DNA of 64,000 nucleotides, taken from the NCBI GenBank assembly GCA_947685225.1, contig CANTUV010000022.1, forward strand, positions 9,776,501 through 9,840,500. The letters run 5' to 3'. Positions 34,118-46,270 of this stretch are shown piece by piece. Numbering within the stretch: the first letter of the stretch is position 1; every line of letters starts with the position of its first letter. Source of the DNA: Garcia nutans (Eukaryota; Streptophyta; Magnoliopsida; Malpighiales; Euphorbiaceae). A program made the translations under genes and the position numbers. The notes below the pieces were generated by a model. The model made no database searches, was not told where the DNA came from, and worked only from the letters and a program-made list of their open reading frames with translations.

Positions 34118-35662
34118 TTAAGAGGATTAAATTTTAATTATAGTCTTTATTAGGTCTTATAAAGTTCAATTGACTCGGACATGTTTGGTATGCTGTAACA
34201 TTCAAAATAAAATTTTATTTCAAAAATAGGATTTTTTTTTTGGTTTGATACACAAATAATTTTAAATTTTTATGAAATTTAAATAATTCAAATGATTTAA
34301 TTTTTATTAATAGGATATATAATTTTAAGTAAAATTATCAATCCTATAATCAATAAATTTTATTTAATTATTTAAAAATTTTATTTCACTTTAATTTTTA
34401 TTCTGGTTGCTTACCATATAAGCTTATTATATTCTCTCACTGATTAAGCATGAACAGTGAAAATTAAAAACACGCATAAGAGGCTTGAGCTAGCCAAACA
34501 TTTTATTTACAAAAAATACTAATTATAATCACTTTAAAAAATAATTATTGGATAATCTCTCTCATATTAGTTAAAAAAATATTTATTATAAGTTTATTTA
34601 TGAAAAGAGATATTATAATAAATATTTTTTAGCTAATAAAAAAGAGGTTGTTCAACGATCACTCTCTAAAATGACTGAATTAACATTCCACTTTATTTAT
34701 ATATATCCACAAGTCAAATATCAATTAAAAAACAAATACTTAACTAATATTAATTTAGTATATATAATGATTCCTATTTGTATTTAAAAAATTGCTCGTG
34801 GAAAACATTATTTTGGTAATTGGTAGACCTGTATTTAAGATATTTTTTAAAAATTAACAGTTAATATATATATATAAATATAATTGTCAGCATATATTCA
34901 TAAATAATAATATGTTAATGTTAATTATACTATTAAATTATTATAATAGCTATAAAAAATTTTAATGATGAGAATTTTATTTATTGGATCGCATTAATAT
35001 AGTCAATATTTATTAGCTTCGAATTTTTAATTTTTAATAATATATTATTAAAATAAATTATTTATGTAGTATTGTTTGATTTAGAAATTGCCTTTGACCT
35101 AAAATAAAAAAGAGAACTTAATACGTTATAAAAAATTTATACACTTTGCAATTTTCAAAAAAAAAATTATTAATTGAAACAGCTAAAAAAAAAGGAGGAA
35201 AATCTCAAAGTCAATTTGCTATTTATTTCATCAAGAAAGTCAATATAAACGATAGAATAGTATTTGATTACTAGCTGACAAATTTCAACTAATGGATGGC
35301 ATAGATATCATTACGATGGCATAGAGATAAATTCTATCCCTTTGAGTTGTGAAAGTATTGGAGTATATGTCATAAATTTCAACTAATGGATTTGTTAGTT
35401 TTAATCGTGCTATATTTTTAATTCATTATTTAAAATTTGAGATTTATATACGAGTATATTTTTTTTCAATATTTTTTTATCTAAATAAAATAAACTTAAT
35501 CTTAAATGCATAAAATATTATTTTTCTTATCAAGTCAATAATTTTTTTTGTGATGAGAAATTCTTATTTTAGGGAGCTCGATCATCCTTTGGGGGCAAAG
35601 CCCGACCACCAAATATAAAAAATCAAATCTCGAGAGAGCTAGCTCGATAATTCTTTGTTAGA
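34118..35662. repeat. 1.55-kb tandem duplication, copy 2
   Basis: Matches copy 1 base for base wherever I compared, including a 10-T homopolymer and AT microsatellites that normally diverge quickly. It ends at TTGTTAGA, after which a C run of about 12 bases and an (AC)n run begin (35665-35690). Confidence 0.95.
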
Positions 35663-36035
35663 TGCCCCCCCCCCCCACACACACACACTTCAATATGGAC
35701 TTATGAAAAAATATTCTCACGTGGTATATTCAGTGCATTTAGTTTATGAAATATAGTTTAATCCACTTATGTGAATCGAATTTGAAACCTCGTTGATATA
35801 CTCTCTATGACTTACTAATCCTTCTACCTGTGATAGATGAGTCAATAAATTATTATATTGATCAATTTTCAATGTTTTAAATTATTTTGAAATTCATACA
35901 ATATAAATATATTATTAAATGGATAAATAGATTTAAATTTAATTTGAGGGTGACAAAATTTGTCATCTTTACAATAGAAGGAGGAAAAAAAAATACTTAA
36001 AACAATGTATAAATAAAAATATCTAAAGAGATTTG

Positions 36036-36860
36036 TGATGTTTGTCGGTTCCACCAAATTTAAATTACTGAATTTAACTGTAGAAGTGGTGAATTCAGGT
36101 CGAACCCTAGAGACTGAAATCTTAATTTTTGTGTAAAAAGAAGGGGGGTTTGTTTGTGAAAAATTCAACTTAACAATTCAAAAAGGAAATTAATTAATTA
36201 AACTGAAGTAGTAATGCAAATTGATGAAGAACCAATTCAAGGTGATTTCTAATCCAATGCACAATTGATCACAGACAACTTATGATTTAATTACTCTTTG
36301 AATACTTAACTGAAATTTACCAAAAAGCATGATAAATTTTCAAAACTCCCCTATTTCGTTAACTTGAGCCCAGCACCCTCATTAACTCTAATTATTAAAC
36401 GATCGGGTATTAAGCAATCCCTTTCAATTTAATAAAAGCATTAAGAATCAGGAAGTAGTTAAACTTGAACAACAATTTATAAAGCATAAACCATTTAATT
36501 CAACCCTATTGTCTCTATAGATTATTACTGAAAACCTGAAATATAATCAGTAATACCTAATTACTACTAACATTCAAACTTTCATAACAATTACGGATTA
36601 TGAAATCTAAAATAGCACTTAATCCTACCAAACAATTCACTAATAGGCCTTTTTAGCAAAGAATTCAATAGAATCAATTCAATAAGAACAAGAAACAACA
36701 TATATTCAAGAAGAAACTACTCATTTAAAACCCGAGTCTCACAAAAGTGCAAGGATGATAAATCCCTTGAATTGGTGTAAAGAAATTAGCCACTCATGGC
36801 TTACAATAACTAAAAAGAATTAAATTGAACCTCTGATTAGATGGTGAATGAAGTGTAGAT

Positions 36861-36894
<34 letters not shown>

Positions 36895-37654
36895 TTACAT
36901 TTCCTTTTGAAGAATAGAAAAGAATCCCCAATTAATTAGGAATTTTAAGATGTAAAATATTATGTTCTGATCTTCCCCTGTTTTCGGCTCCCTCCTTTTC
37001 AAATATGGTTCTGACTTCTTCAACAATTTTGAAAATCTCTTTCTCATGATTCTAACGAGCTAAGGCTTACTTGAAACCGAGACTCACAGCTCCAAATATG
37101 ACCTAAAAACCATAACAGCCCTCTCTGAGTACATTGTAGTAGAAACACCAACTTAGCTGCCGTCTTTGACTCTCAAAACGACACCATTTCAATAAAGTGG
37201 TCTTCATGACATTTGTAGGGATGTCTTTTAGGAGTCTAATGGGCCTGGGCTTGTCTTGTTTTGACACTTGGAGCTCCAGATATGAAGTCCAAAGTAGAAC
37301 AGGTCGTGCTTAGTTATACAGCACATAGCTTTAAACTTCAGAGCTGAATTTGATCAATATTGAGACTGAATTAGCTTCTGGTTTCTCTTAGACAATTGTA
37401 GAACTCTGTTTCATTCCAACGCATCAAACGGATTCCAATTTAAAGGTCTACAACCCCATATATCTCTGAAAAACCAAACGAGGGTCAAGATAACAAAGAT
37501 GCTGGAATTTTACCAATTTAATTAAATTATTCCAAATGCAACTAAAATAATGTCTAATTGCTAAAAATTGTCTAACAAAGTAAATTAAGCACATAAATAA
37601 CCCAAAAATACATAATAATGTAGACAATAAAATCACCAAATAATGCACATATCA
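36036..37654 (-). repeat. 3' LTR of the interrupted gypsy element
   Basis: 1619 bp, with a 29-C homopolymer at 36863-36891. The adjoining internal sequence AATTCCCCACACTTAT...TTGTCCTCAAG (37655-37690) includes the probable polypurine tract on the minus strand. It keeps about 50 bp that the other LTR has lost in two small deletions. Confidence 0.92.
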
Positions 37655-38705
37655 AATTCCCCACACTTATCCCATGCTTGTCCTCAAGCATGACTCAAAA
37701 CTCAAATTAACTCTATATAGGAGCCACAAACTTCACCTTAAAACTCAATCCAACATATGCAAGTTCTCTAAACAATTCAACATCACAATTGAGAACTCAA
37801 CTATCAATATCATTCCATTATTATGAACACAATTGAAGAAGGTTACACTAAGGATTCATAAAACATGCACACACACTCTCGAAGTTTGAATCGACAAGCA
37901 TTTAATTGAGCAATTAATAAAGCGTCAAAAACACATTTTCATAGCTTCATAATAAAAACGAATGAACGTCCATATACTCTCCAAATCCCCTCTCCACTAA
38001 TGTAGAACAAATCTCAACTCTAGATCAATAGGTCTTTTATTCGGGTTGGCTAGGGTGAAGGTACAAATGAAAGGATAATGTAAGGATGAAGACAAATGAG
38101 AAAAATAAGTCTTTTAACAAACAACTAAATAGAGCAATGCATAAACTAACTAACTAATACTCAAACAAGGACAATTTTAACTCAAAATAACATAATTATA
38201 GCAGACTAAAATGATCAAATACTAATATTAAACTGGGATTGACTTCTTCTTTCTATTTCATTCAAAATTTTTTCATTCTTTTTTTTTTCTTTTTTTTCTT
38301 TTTTTTTCAAAATAAACTTACACATCATAATACTTTTTACAATGGACTCAAACTGATAAAAATTTAAACATATAAGTCACAAGGACAATTTATTCATAAA
38401 ATAACAAAGACCAAGACAATTACTCAAAACTAACACTTTAGCATGCTCAACAACAACCTATAAGACTATTTTCTCATTTAAAGGGTGGTAAGTAAAGAGC
38501 TTTTGGTGTATATGGCTATATTGTGGGCTATGAAAAGAATTTAGAGTACACATTCAGCATACTACGTGGGCTAGAAGGGGTTGGAAGAACGGTAACAACT
38601 AGGTATGATAACTTAAAAGGTATAACGACGGCCAAAAGAGCGCCTAAATCATTTCCAAAGTTAAGATCCAACCTAAAGATTTTGCCTCAAGGGAACGTAA
38701 AAGAG
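37655..38705. other. Gypsy 3' non-coding region, left of the copia insert
   Basis: Untranslated internal sequence between the 3' LTR and the copia insertion, with a T/C-rich stretch at about 38270-38310. The open frame at 38523-38744 crosses the copia boundary and is chance. Confidence 0.6.
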
Positions 38706-38710
38706 AGTTC

Positions 38711-39229
38711 TGAAAGGGGGAGAAAACCTGATTCCCCTAAATGAAAGGGGAAGAAAACTTAATTCCCCTAAAACCTAAAATATGCATAGATCACTAGATT
38801 ATTCAAATTAAATTGCAAAGGGTAGAATTGCGTACCTGACATCATCGTATGTTGATGCTGAAGACGATTCTGGGGTTTGTCGCCTTCCAGGGGATACACA
38901 CTTTAGGTTATGCGGAAGCACTACTGAAGGAACGTAATGTTCTCTAAAATTGTTATGTTCCCCTGGAGACCACGACCCCTTATTTATAACTAATGATGAT
39001 GATTAATTTCTATTTTGGTCCTTCAACAAAACAGAAATTCGTATCGGTCTCTACACTTATAATCCTATTACAATTAGGACACCTCAATAGTCAACAATCC
39101 TAATTTGATCAAAACTTTAATTGACTATTTTAATTTGACTGCAATACATATTTAATATTTAAATATATTTAGCCCATACTTATGATTAATTAGAGGATTA
39201 ATTTTATCAATATAAAATTAATTCTAACA
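38711..39229 (-). repeat. 3' LTR of the nested copia
   Basis: 519 bp. It opens with two 31-bp tandem units (TGAAAGGGGGAGAAAACCTG... and TGAAAGGGGAAGAAAACTTA..., each ending TTCCCCTAAA). Confidence 0.95.
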
Positions 39230-39648
39230 ATCTCCCACTTGGGCTAACATATATTAAATATAAATGTATATACCTTAATGAGCTCATAAAAGCAGTCATA
39301 CTAAAGGTGCCTCAAACAATCTCGTCCATTGATTATATCGATAAAGGACTGAAGGGTCAGTCGCCACATTCATCATGACTCAAACCACCATCAATCACAT
39401 TACCAATACTCTCAAATGACATAGATCAATAATAGGAGTGTAGCATGGAAACTACATGTAATATTATCTAATCATGCATGTTTCCAACTGGTCATACTTT
39501 AGTGAGATCAATCAATAATAATACAGAGTGTAACAAAATAAATACTTTATTTTCTGCAGAAACTGAGTATTAATAACATAATATATCCTTTACAAAACAG
39601 AGTATACACAAATATAATGTAACCATAATGAACAAACTCCCACTGAAA

Positions 39649-40434
39649 CTAAATAGTCTCAAATAATGTGACACCCATATGAGCAGTGTGCTCATGAAAA
39701 ACTTTCGGTATCACAGCCTTAGTGAGCGGATCCGCAATCATGGAGTTCGTTCCAATATGCTCTATGGATATCTGTCCACTTTGTACTCTCTCCCTCACAG
39801 CCAGAAACTTAATCCCGATGTGTCTCGATCGAGAAGAGCTTCTGTTGTTGTTGGAGAATAAAACTGCTGAGTTATTATCACAGTATAACTTTAATGGCCT
39901 TTCAATGCCATTCACAAAGTTCCTCAGCCAAATAGCCTGATTGGATGCCTCGTAGCTTGCTACAAATTCTGCTTCCATGGTGGAGGTAGCTACTAGAGTT
40001 TGTTTCACACTCTTCCAAGAAATAGCACCACCAACCAAGAGATATATGTAGCCTGATGTGGATTTTCGACTGTCTTGGCATCCCGCGAAATCAGAATCGG
40101 TATACCCAATGATCACAAGCTGATCTGATCGCCTGTATGTGAGCATATGTCCCTTAGTTCTCTGAAGATATCTCAAGACTCTTTTGGCTGCTTTCCAATG
40201 ATTCATTCCTGGATTGCTGAGATATCGCCGTAACATGCCAACTATGAATGAAATATCTGGACGAGTGCAAACTTGAGCATACATCAGACTCTCAATTGCT
40301 GACGCATAAGGAATCTTCTGCATTTCCTGAATCTCAAGTTCACCCTTTGGACACTGATCAAGACTGAATTTATCTCCTTTAGCAACTGGGGTATCAATTG
40401 GTCTACTATTGTGCATACTAAATCTCTTGAGCAC
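39649..40434 (-). pseudogene. Copia RNase H domain (pol C-terminus)
   Basis: A 261-codon frame covering the end of reverse transcriptase and RNase H. It includes the RPDISFIVGMLRRYLSNP segment, YTDSDFAGCQDSRKSTSGY with the first catalytic Asp, STMEAEFVA with the Glu, and YCDNNSAV with the next Asp, then a C-terminal ADPLTKA block. It is out of frame with the preceding reverse-transcriptase segment because of the deletion at about 40524-40535. The domain itself is undamaged, but no intact polyprotein reaches it. Confidence 0.9.
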
Positions 40435-40523
40435 TTTCTCAATATAGCCCTTTTGTGATAATCCAAGAATACCTCGAGTACGGTCTCGATGTATTTGAAT
40501 CCCTAATACAAAAGAAGCTTCAC

Positions 40524-41225
40524 CTAAATATATAAGACCAAAAAGATAAACCTACTCCCACTGAACTTGTGATACACACAATCTTCCACAGCATTTGTCT
40601 CAAAACCAAAAGAGACAACTACTTCATGGAACTTGAAGTACCACTGACGAGAAGCTTGCTTGAGTCCATAAATGGATTTCTTTAATCTGCATACCAGTCG
40701 CTTTGGGTCTCCAGACACAAAGTTTTCTGGCTGCACCATATAGATAGTTTCATCAATGTCTCCATTGAGAAACGCAGTCTTCACATCCATTTGATGTAAC
40801 TCAAGATCAAAATGTGCAACTAGAGCCATGATCGTCCTAAAAGAGTCCTTCGATGAAACCGAAGAGAAGGTCTCTTTATAGTCAATCCCTTCCTTCTGAG
40901 TGAAGCCCTTAGCTATAAGACGTGCCTTATATCTTTCCACATTACCTTTAGAATCCCTCTTGGTTTTAAATATCCATTTGCAACCAATGGGTTTTTTTCC
41001 TTCAGGTAATGGAATAAGATCCCAAACTTGATTGTCTTGCATTGACTTAAATTCTTCACCCATTGCCTCAATCCACTTCTGAGAGTTGGAATCCTGCATG
41101 GCATGATGAAAACTGAGAGGATCATCTTCCACCATGTCTACAGTGTCCTCATATTCCTGAAGATATACTACATAGTCATCCAGAATAGCATTTCTTCTCT
41201 CTCTAGTGGACCTTCTTAAAGGCAC
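40524..41225 (-). pseudogene. Copia reverse transcriptase, active-site segment deleted
   Basis: The N-terminal two thirds of a Ty1/copia reverse transcriptase is clear: KWIEAMGEEFKSMQ, GCKWIFKTKRDSKGNVERYK, ARLIAKGFTQKEGIDY, and MDVKTAFLNGDIDETIYM with one catalytic Asp. It reads to FIFLVLYI and stops. Directly after, in another frame, comes LGEASFVLGIQIHRDR. In related elements a segment of roughly 25-30 residues carrying the YVDD catalytic motif lies between these two. Here it is absent, so two of three catalytic Asp residues are gone. It is in the same frame as the integrase part upstream, separated only by stops. Confidence 0.9.
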
Positions 41226-41252
41226 AGGTTCTGGCTCAAATTCTTGAGGTTG

Positions 41253-41591
41253 TTAAGCTTGTACTTGAGGAAGAACAACTTCTTCATCCTGATGGGGAAG
41301 TTGATCAACATTGTCTTGTATTGGATCCGGAATTACTTCTGGGATATTAACAATTCTAGGAACCTGAACAGTCCCAGGAGCAAAGATAGGAATCGACACT
41401 GAGTGTTCCTTACTCGATCCCTCCTCAAAGACAATGTTTCTAACCTTACTTCTCCCTCCAAACTCAACGTCCTCAAAAAATTTTGCAATTCCCGTCTCAA
41501 AAATAGATCTGGAAGTAGGATTATAGAACTTAAAACCCCGAGATTGCTCAGAATAACCAACAAAGTAGCTACTAACAGTTTTGAAGTCCAA
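41253..41591 (-). pseudogene. Copia pol linker between integrase and reverse transcriptase
   Basis: Same reading frame as the flanking integrase and reverse-transcriptase pieces. It carries the VGYSEQSRGFKFYNP segment typical of the integrase C-terminus and a Pro/Glu-rich spacer. It is isolated by two in-frame TAA stops, one near 41600 and one near 41252. Each could be a single substitution. Confidence 0.85.
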
Positions 41592-41597
41592 TTTTGT

Positions 41598-42953
41598 TTA
41601 ATTAGGCCTATAAGGCCTAGCCTCAGCAAGACATCCCCAAACATGAAGGTGCTTTAAACTGGGCTTGCGTCCAGTCCAAAGCTCATAAGGTGTCTTTACA
41701 ACTGCTTTAGTTGGTACTCTGTTAAGAAGATAGACTGCTGTCTTTAATGCTTCTCCCCACAGAGACTCAGGTAAAGAAGAATGACTAATCATACTTCGAA
41801 CCATATCCATAAGAGTCTTGTTACGTCTCTCAGATACACCATTCATGCTGGGTGTACCAGACATTGTGTATTGAGGGACTATACCACAGTCCTGCAGGAA
41901 AATAGCAAATGGCCCTAGACGTTGTTCACCTGAACCGTCATATCTGCCATAGTACTCACCTCTACGGTCAGATCTAACAGATTTAATCTTCTTTCCGAGT
42001 TGATTTTCAACTTCGGCCTTATAAGATTTGAAAACGTCCAGAGACTTAGATTTCTCATGAATGAGATATAGGTACCCATAACATGAGTAATCGTCTATGA
42101 ATGTTATAAAGTATCTTTGACCATTCCTAGTTGCTGTAGGGAATGGGCCACAGATGTCCGTATATATCAACTCTAAGACGTTTGATGACCTATTGGCACC
42201 TAATCTCTTTTGTTTAGTCTGTTTACCTTTAATACACTCAACACAGGAGTCCAAATCTGTGAAATCAAGTGTATTTATGATACCATCTGACCCAAGACGC
42301 TCTATTCTAGATTTGGATATGTGACCTAATCGTCTGTGCCATAGAGCAGCTGAGTTATCCATATTCAGCTTCCTTTTGGTACCTATAGTACTAACTTGCA
42401 GGGTCTCATTATAAGAGGCATCGATATCTAACATATATAGATTATGAAGTGCATACAAGAAACCAATACCTAAAATTTTTGAATCCATAGATAAAGTAAC
42501 TTTATTGTTTCCAAATGAACAAGTAAAACCAGATTTGTCCAAATGGGAAACAGAAATTAAATTCCGCCTAAAAGACGGAATAACAAAAGTATCTACTAGA
42601 TCCAAAAAAATTTCAGTTTTTAAACGCAATCTAAAATGTCCTATTGCCTCTAATTCTACCGGTTTGCCAGTTCCCATATAAACGTATCTTTCACCATCAG
42701 TTGGCTTTCGGTAACTTAGGCAACCCTGCATTGAAACACTTATGTGACTAGTAGCACCAGAATCTATCCACCAAGTGTTTCTAGGTACCGAAGTTAAATT
42801 AACTTCAGAACAGACTAAAACCAAATATTTTCCCTTATCAGCAGTCTTATTATCAGTATTTTCATTCATAGGGACAAAGTTGGGATTACACGGCATGCTA
42901 GCTGAATTCAGAGAAAATAAATAATAAATAAATGACATAAGCTCACAATCCAC
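41598..42953 (-). pseudogene. Copia protease and integrase
   Basis: The protease active site is WWIDSGATSHIS. It is followed by the GAG-pre-integrase region with LWHRRLGHISKSRIERL and CVECIKGKQ (HHCC zinc site), then the integrase core with catalytic Asp in IYTDICGPF, Asp in VRSDRRGEY and Glu in GVSERRNKTL. All three DDE residues are present. It ends at an in-frame TAA (41598-41600). The first 70 or so residues are not gag: no zinc knuckle precedes the protease, and upstream sequence to the primer site is non-coding. Confidence 0.92.
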
Positions 42954-43952
42954 AAAAATTGAAACAAATCACAGAAGTAGAGTTTAAATATTGGAAACAA
43001 GATACCGGACACAACATTAATATTCTCATCTTTGGATATAAAATATTAACTGTAATTGGTATCTCAACGCAGTAATCAAATATTGACAATTCAGTCCTGT
43101 CAAATAATAAACCTTCCTTTGGGCCGATTTATTATCCACATGGATGAACACATAATAATTATCACATATTTATTACCGCAATGTATTCTCAATTCAGCCA
43201 GATAGCAACCTTCCTTTGGGCCGGTATACTGCCCGCAATGAATTTTAATACACATGTCTAATATCCCAAATAAATTAATTTACACAATAGAGGTCACTTT
43301 GGTAACTTTTTGCTTCAATTAATTTATTATTTAGAAATATTAGACACAATCAGGACTAAAATACCAAAATTTAAACTCAATCAAATATTACAATAAAAAT
43401 AAACTTTAATTAAAAAAATTGGGCCAAAAAATAAATAAACAAAAAATTTTGTGCCAAAAAATAAATAATTAAAAGTTTTATGGGTGAAAACAGAAATTAT
43501 AAAACTTTCTAGGTCAAAATATAATTATCAAAAGTTGGAGGACCTGTTTGCAATATTTAAAAAATATATTTTATTTTCGTCGACTCCTGTGCTTTGTTTC
43601 CTTAGCCCAATTTCAGTTTTTTTTTTTAAACTGTTTTCGAAAAACAGTTTCAAAACTGAATAATATATATATTTTTTTAATCTTTAATTAATTAATTTAC
43701 ATAATTAATTAACCAAAAATTAATTAATTTCAGAAAAAATCACAAACCAAAATTCAAGTCCAGAAATTTGATTTTTCCAGAATTAATTAAATAATCTCAG
43801 TAATTTAATCCAAAAAACAAATCAAACCAAAATCGATTTCAGATTACCAAATTCGATTCCAAATTAATTCTAAAAATTACAATCACCGAATTAATTTTCT
43901 AGAATCAAAACAAAAATCAATTTAATCTGAAAATCTAGCAACCTAGCATAGG
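42954..43952. other. Non-coding segment where copia gag would be
   Basis: About 1 kb between the primer site and the protease frame. No gag or zinc knuckle in any frame. A motif ACCTTCCTTTGGGCCG occurs twice (about 43110 and 43210), and the rest is A/T-rich. In an ordinary copia element this position encodes gag, so gag was lost or replaced. Confidence 0.7.
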
Positions 43953-43964
43953 GCTCTGATACCA
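43953..43964 (-). other. Primer binding site, initiator-Met-tRNA type
   Basis: On the minus strand it reads TGGTATCAGAGC, the classical plant copia primer site, 2 bp inside the 5' LTR. Confidence 0.95.
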
Positions 43965-43966
43965 AT

Positions 43967-44485
43967 TGAAAGGGGGAGAAAACCTGATTCCCCTAAATGA
44001 AAGGGGAAGAAAACTTAATTCCCCTAAAACCTAAAATATGCATAGATCACTAAATTATTTAAATTAAATTGCAAATGGTAGAATTGCGTACATGACATCA
44101 TAGTATGTTGATGCTGAAGACGATTCTGGGGTTTGTAGCCTTCTAGGGGATACACACTTTAGGTTATGTGGAAGCACTACTGAAAGAACGTAATGTTCTC
44201 TAAAATTGTTATGTTCCCCTGGAGACCACGACCCCTTATTTATAACTGATGATGATGATTAATTTCTATTTTGGTCCTTCAACAAAACAGAAATTCTTAT
44301 CGGTCTCTACATTTATAATCCTATTACAATTAGGACACCTCAATAGTCAACAATCCTAATTTGATCAAAACTTTAATTGAATATTTTAATTTGACTGCAA
44401 TACATATTTAATATTTAAATATATTTAGCCCATACTTATGATTAATTAGAGGATTAATTTTATCAATATAAAATTAATTCTAACA
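43967..44485 (-). repeat. 5' LTR of the nested copia
   Basis: 519 bp, about 97.5% identical by eye to 38711-39229. Differences are single substitutions only, mostly C/G in the other copy to A/T here. Confidence 0.95.
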
Positions 44486-46270
44486 AGTTCTAGAGTTCGT
44501 GAAGCTATCCTAAATTTTTGCTTCAAAAATTGCTCTAAAAAACACCTATCAAAAGAAACTAAGTTTTGAAAAATATATTTTTAGAATTCAAAGTGTAAAC
44601 AACTTCAACCAAGGTTCATAAGTGCAGTAATGGTTAATCTCAAGCTAAAATTCTCGCTCACTAGTCTCATCAATTAAAGTTCTCAAAAATGTTAAACAAA
44701 GTAACAAAGGCAAAGCTCCCCTCTATATAGTTTCTAAGAGTTCCAAATCATGCTATAAAAACACCATAACCCCATTGAGTAAGTCCCAAAATTAGTTCAA
44801 CACATCAAAAATTTAAAAATTTTACTCAAATATACCATGGGATAAGTGGTTAAATGCAGTTTAGAAGCATTTTTTTTTCTTAAAACAGTCAAAATTTACT
44901 TGAAAATTCAGCAGCATTATCATCACATTAAGCATAAAAACCATCAAATAAAAACACCCCTAATAGTAAAACCCTTCCCCACACTTATTTCACACATTGT
45001 CCTCAATGTGTACAAATCTCAATTAATCACAAAGAAGGGTCACAAGAAAGTAAACATGAGTAAAAGTGTAGAAATAGTGCCCTGTTGCACTGAAATTTAC
45101 TCATCAATAAATTGCAAACAAAAGCCAGGCTGCTGTCTAGTAACGGGTACCTACTACAGAATCAAATGCAAAACACACGCCAGACAAAACAAGCAAACAA
45201 GTGGCTAGCTGGTCACTTTTTCACACAAAATTACTAACAATCTCAACCATATTCACCATTCGTTACCTACCCAGCTCTGCAGAACCTAGAAACAACTAAT
45301 TGGAACCAAAGTAACTCAAACTCACACCCAAAAGAATGAAAACCAACACACATACCAAGCAAAACAAAGTCTCCATAACAATTGACATCCAATTTCCAAA
45401 ATTTTTATGCCAATCAAGAACTTAAGTGACAGAACCAATTAATCAAATTGTATACATAGGAATAAATTCAATCTTGTGAAAAAGGTTTTGGCTGCACACT
45501 CTCAGTTTGAGTTAAAATTCCTAACTGGACAATTTAAAGACCAATTGCATTTATGTTTGACATCTCAGTTCATGCACTTTAGATGGAAAATAAGCATTCT
45601 CACAAATACATAACCTAAATAGTAACTCAATTCTCAATTGCCTTAACAAAACATTGATCTGGCCAACCAATACATGCTCACAGACATATGAATTTGAAAA
45701 TAATGAGAATTTCAAGCCAAGAAAAACAGACATGAAGCAATTCTAGAAGAGAATCAGTGAACACTGACCTGGTGATACGAATTAGAAGGAAACCCAAGAT
45801 TATGGGTGAAGTTGCTCTTTAGAACTGACCTCTATTTACCTCCTTTGCTGAATTCCAATATAGCAGAGGCGGTGAATGCTTCAAAACTTCATAAGAAAGA
45901 ACAAAGATGGTGCAAATTTGAGGTTTGGGTTTTGCTCTGGCTCACCGACGGGAATCAATTGGAAAAGAAGATGGAGTAGGGTAGAGGACGGGTCTGCGAT
46001 TTGAAGGAACTTCTACTAACGATCGAACAAGAACCCCTGAGCAGAGGAAATCGCGAGTTTTGTGAGAGGAAGAGGGGAAGGTCATTTCTCTATGTATTCC
46101 ATCTTCTTTTTACCCAGAACTGCAGATTCAAAATTTAGCAAAAGGAAGAAGATGACATTATTTATATATATATGTGTGTAAATAAATAAAATAGAGCAAA
46201 AGTCTAGGTTGCCTCCCAAAAAGTGCCTTTGTTTATCGTCGTTGGCTAGACATAGTTGCAGCAATCTTCT
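44486..46270. other. Gypsy 3' non-coding region, right of the copia insert
   Basis: Sequence between the end of pol and the copia insertion. It contains the post-pol GGGAGGCAACC motif (minus strand, about 46205-46225) and, at about 44973-45008, a second copy of the CCCCACACTTAT...TTGTCCTCAA signature that normally abuts the 3' LTR. No env-like reading frame survives. Confidence 0.6.

Larger units (their letters stand above)
38711..44485 (-). mobile_element. Ty1/copia LTR retrotransposon nested in the gypsy element
   Basis: Two LTRs of exactly 519 bp (38711-39229; 43967-44485), TGAAAG...CTAACA ends, and target duplications AGTTC at 38706-38710 and 44486-44490. The primer site at 43953-43964 (GCTCTGATACCA on plus) complements initiator Met-tRNA. 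The purine tract is the reverse of ATCTCCCACTTGGGC at 39230-39244. Pol order protease-integrase-reverse transcriptase-RNase H is the copia order. There is no gag. By eye the LTRs differ at about 13 of 519 positions (2.5%), so the insertion is fairly young and later than the host gypsy element. Confidence 0.95.

Noticed and set aside
32564..35662. Reading the 1.55-kb duplication as the two LTRs of a retrotransposon
   Set aside because: Only 9 bp separate the copies; there is no primer site, purine tract, TG...CA ends or flanking duplication.
44846..45208. Env-like gene in the gypsy 3' region
   Set aside because: The plus-strand frame is antisense to the element, and no signal peptide or membrane domain is seen on the element strand.
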